Made by a program: the position numbers and the translations under genes
Assembly: GCF_001547895.1 (NCBI RefSeq)
Contig: NZ_AP014627.1
Coordinates: forward strand, 5,830,001 to 5,894,000
Length of the DNA stretch: 64,000 nucleotides
Reading direction: 5' to 3'
DNA from: Pseudomonas sp. Os17
GTDB taxonomy: Bacteria > Pseudomonadota > Gammaproteobacteria > Pseudomonadales > Pseudomonadaceae
The notes under the pieces: generated by a model
What the model was told of the DNA's origin: nothing
The model's database searches: none
The model's input: only the letters and a program-made list of their open reading frames with translations
Part shown: piece after piece, positions 29,917-39,677 of the stretch
How positions within the stretch are numbered: position 1 is the stretch's first letter
Layout: every line of letters begins with the position of its first letter

Positions 29917-30311
29917 GGGCTGAAACGGATCAGTAACGGCGGTAACACTCGCGGCGTAACAAGGCGGTAACACATCTAATTGACTTCCCGAGTCCTCATC
30001 ACGACTATAGGCGTCCCGTTGCCGCCATCCCGGCGTTAAAGGGCGCAATTCAAGCGAGGCTTGTTCGCGGCGACCCCAGGAAACGTTAGGCCAAGGCGCT
30101 TGTGCAACGGCGGTGGCACCCGCTGGTACAGAGCACCTTCTGGGCACAGAATGATGTGCGCAAGAGCGCCAAGACGAGTCCCGGCCGCACTTTCAAATCG
30201 CTTGGAACCAGGCTGTATAAGCACGACAAAAGACCGTGCGCCTGAAAAACGAAGAATCACGCGCGTTACTCGCAGTAGTTTCCAAAGCGCCTGAAATGAG
30301 GACCCCTTTTC
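29917..30311 (+). other. Gene-free stretch between folK and panB
   Basis: About 395 bp without a convincing gene. It is expected to hold the panBC promoter; TTGACT (29980-29985) with GACTAT 17 bases downstream (30003-30008) is the best candidate, but it is weak. The decamer GCGCCTGAAA occurs twice (near 30239 and 30285). No hairpin with a U-tract is seen. Confidence 0.35.
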
Positions 30312-31112
30312 ATGCCAGACATCACTCTGACCACCCTGCAAAGCCTCAAGCAGAAAGGTGAAAAAATCACCATGCTGACCTGCTATGACGCGACCTTCGC
30401 CCACACCTGCTGTGAGGCCGGTGTCGAAGTCCTGCTGGTAGGCGACTCCCTGGGCATGGTGTTGCAAGGGCACGACAGCACCCTGCCCGTCAGCAACGCC
30501 GACATGGCCTATCACGTCGCAGCGGTCAAACGCGGCAACAACGGGGCACTGATCCTCGCCGACCTGCCTTTCATGTCCTACGCCACCCCCGAACAGGCAC
30601 TGAGCAGTTCCGCCCAGCTGATGCAGGCCGGCGCGCACATGGTCAAGATCGAAGGCGCGGCCTGGCTGGCCGAATCGGTACGCCTGCTGAACGAACGCGG
30701 TGTTCCGGTGTGCGTGCACATGGGGCTGACGCCACAGACCGTGAATGTCCTGGGCGGCTACAAGGTCCAGGGGCGCAACGAGAGCCAGGCGCGGCAGATG
30801 CGTGCCGACGCCATTGCCCTGGAGCAGGCCGGTGCGGCCATGTTGCTGCTGGAATGCGTGCCCAGCGAGCTGGCGGCGGAAATCACCCAGGCGGTGAAGA
30901 TCCCGGTGATCGGCATCGGTGCCGGCAGCGCCACCGACGGCCAGGTGCTGGTGCTCCACGACATGCTGGGCCTGTCCCTCAGCGGTCGCTCGCCCAAGTT
31001 CGTGAAAAACTTCATGGCTGGCCAAGACAGCATCCAGGCGGCCTTGAGCGCCTACGTCGCAGAAGTCAAAGCCGTTACCTTTCCAGGCGCCGAACACGGG
31101 TTCTCCGCATGA
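30312..31112 (+). CDS. panB: 3-methyl-2-oxobutanoate hydroxymethyltransferase
   Basis: A 266-residue TIM-barrel enzyme that makes ketopantoate from 2-oxoisovalerate and methylene-tetrahydrofolate, the first pantothenate step. Conserved blocks are [13 protein letters not shown] near the N-terminus, [20 protein letters not shown] (metal-binding Asp) and [20 protein letters not shown]. It overlaps panC by four bases (ATGA). Its substrate comes from the same branched-chain pathway as ilvIHC. Confidence 0.96.
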   Translation: MPDITLTTLQSLKQKGEKITMLTCYDATFAHTCCEAGVEVLLVGDSLGMVLQGHDSTLPVSNADMAYHVAAVKRGNNGALILADLPFMSYATPEQALSSSAQLMQAGAHMVKIEGAAWLAESVRLLNERGVPVCVHMGLTPQTVNVLGGYKVQGRNESQARQMRADAIALEQAGAAMLLLECVPSELAAEITQAVKIPVIGIGAGSATDGQVLVLHDMLGLSLSGRSPKFVKNFMAGQDSIQAALSAYVAEVKAVTFPGAEHGFSA

Positions 31113-31969
31113 ATACAGTTAAAACCGTGCGCGAATTGCGCGCAGCGGTCGCTCGCGCCCGCAGCGACGGCAAGCGGATCGGCTTCGTGCCCACCATGGG
31201 CAACCTGCACAGCGGCCACGCCGCACTGGTGGCCAAGGCCGCTCAGCGCGTGGATTTCGTGGTGGCCAGCATCTTCGTCAACCCGCTGCAATTCGGCGCC
31301 GGCGAAGACCTGGACAAGTACCCGCGGACCCTGGCTGCCGATCAGGAAAAACTGCTCGAAGCCGGCTGCCATCTGCTGTTCGCCCCCAGCGTCGAAGAAA
31401 TGTATCCCGACGGCATGGCCGGACAGACCCGGGTCAGCGTGCCGCAACTGTCCGAGGGCCTGTGCGGTGCCAGCCGTCCCGGCCATTTCGAGGGCGTGGC
31501 CACGGTGGTCAGCAAGCTGTTCAACATGGTCCAGCCCGATCTGGCGGTATTCGGCCAGAAGGACTACCAGCAACTGGCCGTCATTCGCGCCCTGGTGCAT
31601 GACCTGAACATGCCAATCCAGATCATCGGTGAACCGACCGTACGCGCCGATGACGGCCTGGCGCTGTCCTCGCGCAACGGTTACCTGAGCCCGGAACAGC
31701 GTGCCATCGCCCCGGCGCTGTACCGGAGCCTGCAGCAGATTGCCCAGGCCATCCGCGGTGGCGAACGCGATTATCCGAAGCTGCTGGCCGAGCAACAGCA
31801 GCAACTGGAAGACGCCGGCCTGCGCCGGGACTACCTGGAAATCCGTCACGCGAAAAACCTGTGTCCCGCCACCGCCGAAGACCGCGATCTGGTGATTCTG
31901 GTCGCAGCGTATCTGGGCTCCACCCGTCTGATCGACAACCTGCATCTGGACCTCGATACACCGGCATAA
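31109..31969 (+). CDS. panC: Pantothenate synthetase (pantoate--beta-alanine ligase)
   Basis: A 286-residue class I tRNA-synthetase-fold ligase joining pantoate and beta-alanine with ATP. The HIGH-like motif is in [16 protein letters not shown] and the KMSKS-like region in [10 protein letters not shown]. Start is fixed by the four-base overlap with panB. A small GCCCGAA/TTCGGGC hairpin (31980-32001) follows the stop. In P. aeruginosa panD comes next, but here only a possible remnant is seen. Confidence 0.96.
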   Translation: MNTVKTVRELRAAVARARSDGKRIGFVPTMGNLHSGHAALVAKAAQRVDFVVASIFVNPLQFGAGEDLDKYPRTLAADQEKLLEAGCHLLFAPSVEEMYPDGMAGQTRVSVPQLSEGLCGASRPGHFEGVATVVSKLFNMVQPDLAVFGQKDYQQLAVIRALVHDLNMPIQIIGEPTVRADDGLALSSRNGYLSPEQRAIAPALYRSLQQIAQAIRGGERDYPKLLAEQQQQLEDAGLRRDYLEIRHAKNLCPATAEDRDLVILVAAYLGSTRLIDNLHLDLDTPA

Positions 31970-32071
31970 GCACCTGATTGCCCGAACCCCAACCTTCGGG
32001 CAAACTGCCGCCGGCTGGGGCCTGCAGCCAATACTGCAAGCCCCGTTCGAGGACCCGACCGAGGAATGTCC

Positions 32072-32218
32072 ATGCATGCCATCTTGCCCAAGGTGCAACC
32101 GAGCGGCTCAAGCTTCAACCACCCCGGTTGCGGATGCTCCCCCGGTGATGCACTGGACCTTGCCAGAACCGGGCTCCCGGCCCAGGCCAGCCGATTCCCC
32201 CCCTATTATTCCCACTGA
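32072..32218 (+). pseudogene. possible panD (aspartate decarboxylase) remnant
   Basis: A 48-codon frame with a good ribosome binding site (GAGGA six bases before ATG) lies between panC and pgi, exactly where P. aeruginosa has panD. It begins MHAILPK (PanD families begin MHAIMLK) and later reads GDALDLA (PanD has GDWLDLA at residues 30-36). The self-processing Gly-Ser site of PanD is not present, and the frame stops after 48 codons against about 126. I read this as a degraded panD; a chance resemblance or a new small gene remains possible. Confidence 0.35.
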
Positions 32219-32439
32219 AAACCCCTTTGCCGCCCTGATTGGCTGCGCAAGTACAAAATAGTACCGGCCACAAGTCGGACAAAGCCAAGACAGAACAGCA
32301 CGCCGGGGTTACTGTTATCGCCCTGGGTGATTAATCGAATCAGCACAGGGCTGAGCGAACGAGGTCCTCGGGACCATGCAGGACGTTCCAGGCTTTTCAG
32401 TGTCCAAAAGGCAGTTCAAGCAAAAGGAAAACCGCAGCG

Positions 32440-34104
32440 ATGGCGTACTACCGCACTCCTCACGACGTTACCGCTCTGCCCGCCTGGCAAGCGTTGAAAG
32501 ACCACCGCCAAGCCATGCAGGATTTCAGCATGCGCGAGGCGTTCAATGCCGATCCACAGCGCTTCAGCCAATTCACCCTGAGCAGCTGCGGACTGTTTCT
32601 CGATTACTCGAAGAACCTGATCACCAGCCAGACCCGCGACCTGCTGGTGAACCTGGCCAAGGAAGTCGGCCTGGCCGATGCCATCAAGTCCATGCTCACC
32701 GGCGAGCTGGTCAACGCCTCCGAAGGCCGTCCGGCCCTGCACACCGCGCTGCGCCGTCCGGTTGGCGACAAGCTGTCGGTGAACGGCGTCAACGTGATGC
32801 CGGAAGTGCACAAGGTACTGAACCAGATCACCGAGCTGGTGGGGCGCATCCACGACGGCCTGTGGCGCGGCTACACCGAGAAGCCCATCACCGACGTGGT
32901 GAACATCGGCATCGGCGGCTCCTTCCTCGGCCCGGAACTGGTATCCGAAGCCCTGCTGTCCTACGCCCAGAAAGGCGTGCGCTGCCACTACCTGGCGAAC
33001 ATCGACGGCAGTGAGTTCCATGAGCTTTCGGCGAAGATCCGCGCGGAAACCACACTGTTCATCGTGTCCTCCAAGTCCTTCAATACCCTCGAAACCCTGA
33101 AGAACGCCCAAGCAGCGCGGGCCTGGTATCTGGCGCAAGGCGGCTCCGAAGCCGAACTGCATCGCCACTTCATCGCCGTGTCGAGCAACAACGCCGCGGC
33201 GGTGGCCTTCGGGATTCGCGAAGAGAACATCTTCCCGATGTGGGATTGGGTCGGCGGGCGCTACTCGCTGTGGTCCGCCATCGGCCTGCCGATCGCCCTG
33301 GCCATCGGCATGTCCAACTTCAAGGAACTCCTGTCCGGTGCCTACACCATGGACCAGCATTTCCAGAGCGCGCCGTTCGAACAGAACATGCCGGTGCTGC
33401 TGGCCCTGCTGGGGGTGTGGTACGGCAACTTCTGGGGCGCGCAAAGCCACGCGATCCTGCCGTACGACCACTACCTGCGCAACATCACCAAGCACCTGCA
33501 GCAGTTGGACATGGAGTCCAACGGCAAGAGCGTGCGCCAGGACGGCACGCCGGTGGCCACCGACACAGGCCCGGTGATCTGGGGCGGCGTCGGTTGCAAC
33601 GGCCAGCACGCTTATCACCAGTTGCTGCACCAGGGCACCCAGCTGATTCCGGCCGACTTCATCGTGCCGATCGTCAGCTTCAACCCGGTGGCCGACCACC
33701 ATCAATGGCTGTACGCCAACTGCCTGTCCCAGAGCCAGGCACTGATGCTGGGCAAGACCCGCGCCGAAGCCGAGAGCGAATTGCGCGATAAGGGCCTGAG
33801 CGAAGCCGACGTGGCCAGGCTGGCGCCGCACAAAGTCATCCCCGGCAACCGCCCGAGCAACACCCTGGTGGTCGAGCGCATCAGCCCGCGGCGCCTGGGC
33901 GCCCTGGTGGCGCTGTACGAACACAAGGTCTTCGTGCAAAGCGTGGTCTGGGGCATCAACGCCTTCGACCAGTGGGGCGTAGAGCTCGGCAAGGAGCTGG
34001 GCAAAGGCGTCTACAACCGCCTGGTCGGCAGCGATGAAACCCTGGCCGACGACGCCTCGACCCAAGGCCTGATCAACTACTTCCGCGGTCGTCACCGCGG
34101 CTGA
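32440..34104 (+). CDS. pgi: Glucose-6-phosphate isomerase
   Basis: A 554-residue enzyme interconverting glucose-6-phosphate and fructose-6-phosphate. Visible signatures are [14 protein letters not shown] near 152-165, the SKSFNTLET phosphate-binding loop near 211-219, [15 protein letters not shown] near 267-281 and QLESNGK-like [11 protein letters not shown]. In Pseudomonas it mainly serves gluconeogenesis and the Entner-Doudoroff cycle. AAAGGAAA precedes the ATG. Length matches the family. Confidence 0.96.
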   Translation: MAYYRTPHDVTALPAWQALKDHRQAMQDFSMREAFNADPQRFSQFTLSSCGLFLDYSKNLITSQTRDLLVNLAKEVGLADAIKSMLTGELVNASEGRPALHTALRRPVGDKLSVNGVNVMPEVHKVLNQITELVGRIHDGLWRGYTEKPITDVVNIGIGGSFLGPELVSEALLSYAQKGVRCHYLANIDGSEFHELSAKIRAETTLFIVSSKSFNTLETLKNAQAARAWYLAQGGSEAELHRHFIAVSSNNAAAVAFGIREENIFPMWDWVGGRYSLWSAIGLPIALAIGMSNFKELLSGAYTMDQHFQSAPFEQNMPVLLALLGVWYGNFWGAQSHAILPYDHYLRNITKHLQQLDMESNGKSVRQDGTPVATDTGPVIWGGVGCNGQHAYHQLLHQGTQLIPADFIVPIVSFNPVADHHQWLYANCLSQSQALMLGKTRAEAESELRDKGLSEADVARLAPHKVIPGNRPSNTLVVERISPRRLGALVALYEHKVFVQSVVWGINAFDQWGVELGKELGKGVYNRLVGSDETLADDASTQGLINYFRGRHRG

Positions 34105-34121
34105 TCAGCATTTCCTGCCCC

Positions 34122-34143
34122 GGGAGCCGCCACGCCGGCTCCC
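34122..34143 (+). terminator. hairpin after pgi, probable terminator
   Basis: GGGAGCCG (34122-34129) and CGGCTCCC (34136-34143) form an 8-bp stem with a six-base loop about 18 bp after the pgi stop. No strong U-tract follows. Confidence 0.5.
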
Positions 34144-34201
34144 GTCCGGGCCCCTCTTGAACCTTCCTGACACTTGTGCGCAACCTTATGACTTGTCGCA
34201 A

Positions 34202-34213
34202 AACAAGAATAAG
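34202..34213 (+). promoter_or_regulatory. AAN-repeat (CA motif) at the acs ribosome binding site
   Basis: AACAAGAATAAG is four consecutive AAN triplets overlapping the AAGGAA Shine-Dalgarno of acs. Hfq with Crc represses Pseudomonas mRNAs through such motifs. Confidence 0.6.
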
Positions 34214-34221
34214 GAACCGTC

Positions 34222-36159
<1,938 letters not shown>

Positions 36160-36163
36160 GACC

Positions 36164-36190
36164 GGCGCGGCCAAGGCCGCGCCCTTTTTT
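36164..36190 (+). terminator. acs intrinsic terminator
   Basis: GGCGCGGCC (36164-36172), AA, GGCCGCGCC (36175-36183), then CTTTTTT. The stem is complete; its two-base loop would open by one or two pairs. Confidence 0.85.
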
Positions 36191-36211
36191 CACTCTCCGC
36201 ACCGAGCTGTC

Positions 36212-37078
36212 ATGGAATTCATTCGCAGCCGTATCGAAAGCCAGGTCATGAGCCTGTCCGGCCTCTCGCTGGGCCAACTGGATCTGGAAAACCCCAAGGG
36301 CGACCCCGGCCTGTTCGGGCCGGGATCGGTCAGTTGGCAGGTGCACGCCGACTTCAGCAGCATGCTGATCGGCGGCATCAGCGCCCTGTTGTTGCAGGCC
36401 CTGCATCCCCTGGCCCTGGCCGGAGTCTGGGACCATTCGAATTTTCGCCAGGACATGATTGGTCGTCTGCGCCGCACCGGGCAGTTCATTTCCGGCACCA
36501 CCTTCGGCTCCCGTCAGGACGCCGAGTGGCTGATCGACAAAGTGCGCAACATCCACCTGCACATCGTCGGCACCGCCCCGGATGGCCGCCCTTATGCCGC
36601 CAGCGATCCGGACCTGCTGACCTGGGTGCATGTGGCGGAAGTCAGCAGTTTTCTCGCCGCGCACCTGCGCTACCTCAACCCTCGCCTGTCCGGGGCTGAC
36701 CAGGATCGCTACTACGACGAGATCGCCCTGATTGCCGAACGCCTCGGAGCCCGGGACGTGCCCCGCTCACGGCGGGCAGTCGCCGATTACCTGCAAGCCA
36801 TGCGTCCACAGCTGCTGTGCGACGAGCGCAGCCACGAAGTGCTGCGTCTGCTCCAGGCCGCCCCCGCCCCCAGCCGACTGGCCAAGCCCTTTGGCTCACT
36901 GATGATGCAGGCCGGTATCGACCTGTTGCCGGACTGGGCCAGCGCCATGCTCAAGGTCAATCAGAACCCACTGCAGCGCCAGTTGATTCGCGCCAGTGTC
37001 AAACGCAGTACGCCGATGCTGCGCTGGGCGGTGCGCGACAGTTCGGTGCACCGGGCAAAACGGCGCATGGGCCTGTAG
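36212..37078 (+). CDS. MpaB-family (DUF2236) oxygenase-like protein
   Basis: A 288-residue protein of the DUF2236/MpaB family, related to latex-clearing oxygenases. Conserved histidines expected to bind haem are visible in LHPLALAGVWDHS (near 70) and in the block WVHVAEVSSFL (near 137-147). There is no signal peptide. Its substrate is unknown, and most family members lack experimental assignments. It follows the acs terminator by about 20 bp and may share the promoter region only weakly. Confidence 0.8.
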   Translation: MEFIRSRIESQVMSLSGLSLGQLDLENPKGDPGLFGPGSVSWQVHADFSSMLIGGISALLLQALHPLALAGVWDHSNFRQDMIGRLRRTGQFISGTTFGSRQDAEWLIDKVRNIHLHIVGTAPDGRPYAASDPDLLTWVHVAEVSSFLAAHLRYLNPRLSGADQDRYYDEIALIAERLGARDVPRSRRAVADYLQAMRPQLLCDERSHEVLRLLQAAPAPSRLAKPFGSLMMQAGIDLLPDWASAMLKVNQNPLQRQLIRASVKRSTPMLRWAVRDSSVHRAKRRMGL

Positions 37079-37239
37079 AAACACGACCGCTCAAGCACAA
37101 CCCGACCGGCCGGTTCGCGATTGGCCGGTCCCAGGGCTTGTGTGCAACCATGATTTCCCCAATTTCAGGCGCCTGCACCGGTCGCTCCACGAGCCCGCAC
37201 CTTCACGGGCCCCTCCCCCCCTAACCAGAGGATTCGAGC

Positions 37240-38418
37240 ATGCAAGAGGTTGTCATCGTTGCCGCCACCCGTACCGCCGTGGGCAGTTTCCAGGGCTCCC
37301 TGGCGGGCATTCCCGCCGTTGACCTGGGCGCCGCGGTGATCCGCCAGCTGCTGGCCCAGACCGGCATCGACCCGGCCCAGGTCGACGAAGTGATCATGGG
37401 CCAGGTGCTCACCGCCGGCGCCGGGCAGAACCCCGCACGCCAGGCCGCGATCAAGGCCGGCCTGCCCCACGCCGTGCCTGCCATGACCCTGAACAAGGTC
37501 TGCGGCTCCGGCCTCAAGGCCCTGCACCTGGCCGCCCAGGCCATCCGCTGCGGCGATGCCGAGGTGATGATCGCCGGCGGCCAGGAAAACATGAGCCTGT
37601 CCAACTACGTGCTGCCCGGCGCCCGCACCGGTCTGCGCATGGGCCACAGCCCGATGATCGATACCATGATCAGCGACGGTCTGTGGGACGCCTTCAACGA
37701 CTACCACATGGGCATCACCGCCGAGAACCTGGTGGACAAATACGCCATCAGCCGTGAAGCCCAGGACGCCTTCGCCGCCGCGTCCCAGCAAAAAGCCGTG
37801 GCCGCCATCGAGGCCGGGCGTTTTGTCGACGAGATCACCCCGATCCTGATTCCCCAGCGCAAGGGCGAGCCGCTGAGCTTCGCCACCGACGAACAACCGC
37901 GCCCCGGCACCACCGCCGAGGCCCTGGCCAAGCTCAAGCCGGCGTTCAAGAAAGACGGCACGGTGACCGCAGGCAACGCCTCGTCGCTGAACGATGGCGC
38001 CGCCGCGGTCATGCTGATGAGCGCCAGCAAGGCCCGGGCCCTGGGCCTGCCGGTACTGGCCCGGATCGCCGCCTACACCAACGCCGGGGTCGACCCGGCG
38101 ATCATGGGCATCGGCCCGGTGTCGGCCACCCGCCGCTGCCTGGACAAGGCCGGCTGGACCCTGGACCAGCTGGACCTGATCGAAGCCAACGAAGCCTTCG
38201 CCGCGCAATCGCTGTCGGTAGGCAAGGAACTGGAATGGGATGCGAGCAAGGTCAACGTCAACGGCGGCGCGATTGCCATCGGCCACCCGATTGGCGCGTC
38301 GGGCTGCCGGGTGCTGGTGACCCTGCTGCATGAAATGCTCAAGCGCGATGCCAAGAAAGGCCTGGCGACCCTGTGCATCGGCGGCGGCCAGGGCGTGGCA
38401 CTGGCCATCGAACGCTAA
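37240..38418 (+). CDS. Acetyl-CoA C-acetyltransferase (thiolase)
   Basis: A 392-residue type II thiolase that condenses or cleaves acetyl-CoA/acetoacetyl-CoA. The nucleophile is Cys88 in [11 protein letters not shown], with GHPIGASG near 349 and the second cysteine in LCIGGGQG near 378. It could serve biosynthesis (polyhydroxyalkanoate, mevalonate-type pathways) or acetoacetate and amino acid breakdown; no partner gene is adjacent to decide. The preceding gap (37079-37239) holds no recognisable gene. Confidence 0.92.
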   Translation: MQEVVIVAATRTAVGSFQGSLAGIPAVDLGAAVIRQLLAQTGIDPAQVDEVIMGQVLTAGAGQNPARQAAIKAGLPHAVPAMTLNKVCGSGLKALHLAAQAIRCGDAEVMIAGGQENMSLSNYVLPGARTGLRMGHSPMIDTMISDGLWDAFNDYHMGITAENLVDKYAISREAQDAFAAASQQKAVAAIEAGRFVDEITPILIPQRKGEPLSFATDEQPRPGTTAEALAKLKPAFKKDGTVTAGNASSLNDGAAAVMLMSASKARALGLPVLARIAAYTNAGVDPAIMGIGPVSATRRCLDKAGWTLDQLDLIEANEAFAAQSLSVGKELEWDASKVNVNGGAIAIGHPIGASGCRVLVTLLHEMLKRDAKKGLATLCIGGGQGVALAIER

Positions 38419-38443
38419 CCACGCGCCCCTCCCCCCGCCCCCC

Positions 38444-38511
38444 CTGTAGGAGCTGGCTTGCCAGCGAAGGCGTTCGTAAGCGCGTCTTCGCCAGCAAGCC
38501 GGCTCCTACAG
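38444..38511. repeat. REPIN (two inverted REP elements)
   Basis: CTGTAGGAGCTGGCTTGCCAGC (from 38444) and the inverted CCAGCAAGCCGGCTCCTACAG (ending 38511) form a pair of GTAGGAGC-type REPs with a short loop, between the thiolase and methyltransferase genes. Such elements are mobilised by RAYT transposases elsewhere in the genome. Confidence 0.9.
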
Positions 38512-38567
38512 AAGGCGGGACGCTGGTAGACTGCGGCGCCTTACTCCTCTCCTCCAAGGCGCCCTGC

Positions 38568-39584
38568 ATGTCTTCCTTGAATCAGGCGCTGCGCGCCGCC
38601 CTCGTTCACCGCCAGGAACTGCTCGCCGAGCTGCATCAGCAAGGCACCGACTGCTACCGTCTGTTCCATGGCAGCCAGGAAGGTGCGGGAGGCCTGGCCA
38701 TCGACCGCTACGGCCCTCAACTGCTGGTGCAAAGCTTTCACCAGACGCTGGAACGCGACGACCTGCTGCAATTGCACGACACCATCAATCAGCAGCTGAA
38801 CCTGTCGACCCTGCTGGTCTACAACGACCGCTCCCGAGGCAACTCGCGCATCGATCGCGAAGACAGCGTGTACCGCGCCGAAGAGCCGGCCCTGCAAGAC
38901 CTGATCGGACACGAGTGGGGGCTGAATTACCGGGTCCGTGGTCGCCATGCCGGACAAGACCCATTGCTGTTTCTCGATCTGCGCAACGCCCGCGGTTGGG
39001 TCAAGCAGCACAGCGCCGGAAAGAGCGTGCTCAATCTGTTTGCCTATACCTGCGGCGTCGGCCTCAGCGCCGCAGCCGGTGGTGCCCGGGAGGTGTGCAA
39101 CCTGGACTTCGCCGAAGGCAACCTGGCGGTGGGTCGGGAGAACGGCCGGCTCAACCCGCATCTGCCCGACATGCAGTTCGTGCAGTCGGACTACTTCCCG
39201 GCGATCCGCCAGTTGGCGGGCCTGCCCATCAGCCAGCGACGCGGACAGAAACTGCCTGGCTACCCCCGTCTGGAGCAACGCCAATATGACCTGGTGCTGC
39301 TGGACCCGCCGGCCTGGGCCAAGAGTGCGTTCGGCACCGTCGACCTGCTGCGCGACTACCAGAGCCTACTGAAGCCGGCGCTGCTGGCCACGGCCGAAGA
39401 CGGTGTGTTGATCTGCTGTAACAATCTGGCCAAGGTGCCGATGTCGCAATGGCGCGAGCAAGTGTTGCGCTGTGCCGAAAAGGCCGGGCGCCCGGTGCGC
39501 GATTGCCAGGTCCTGGCACCTGCCGCGGACTTCCCTTCCCATGACGGCCAGCCGCCGTTGAAAACCCTGATCCTGCAACTTTGA
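38568..39584 (+). CDS. SAM-dependent rRNA methyltransferase-like protein (RlmI/RlmK family)
   Basis: A 338-residue class I methyltransferase. The SAM-binding site is in SVLNLFAYTCGVGLSAA (near 155-171) and the catalytic loop in DLVLLDPPAWAKSAFG. It resembles RlmI-type 23S rRNA cytosine methyltransferases but lacks an obvious N-terminal PUA domain and starts at MSSLNQALRAAL. Target is inferred from family only. The ATG at 38568 follows a REPIN; a longer frame upstream would translate the REPIN and is rejected. Confidence 0.83.
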   Translation: MSSLNQALRAALVHRQELLAELHQQGTDCYRLFHGSQEGAGGLAIDRYGPQLLVQSFHQTLERDDLLQLHDTINQQLNLSTLLVYNDRSRGNSRIDREDSVYRAEEPALQDLIGHEWGLNYRVRGRHAGQDPLLFLDLRNARGWVKQHSAGKSVLNLFAYTCGVGLSAAAGGAREVCNLDFAEGNLAVGRENGRLNPHLPDMQFVQSDYFPAIRQLAGLPISQRRGQKLPGYPRLEQRQYDLVLLDPPAWAKSAFGTVDLLRDYQSLLKPALLATAEDGVLICCNNLAKVPMSQWREQVLRCAEKAGRPVRDCQVLAPAADFPSHDGQPPLKTLILQL

Positions 39585-39677
39585 TCGAGCGCAGGAAATC
39601 TGAATATTCCTGAAGACTGGATGGGTTTCGGAACCGTAAACGCGTGCCATACTCCAAGGCACTTCCGATTCAGATAG

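Noticed and set aside
28057..30147. Long minus-strand open frame opposite pcnB and folK
   Set aside because: It covers two well-supported genes and the following gap, and its product has no recognisable domain.
38373..38567. N-terminal extension of the methyltransferase
   Set aside because: It would translate the REPIN and the thiolase end; the ATG at 38568 gives the expected N-terminus.
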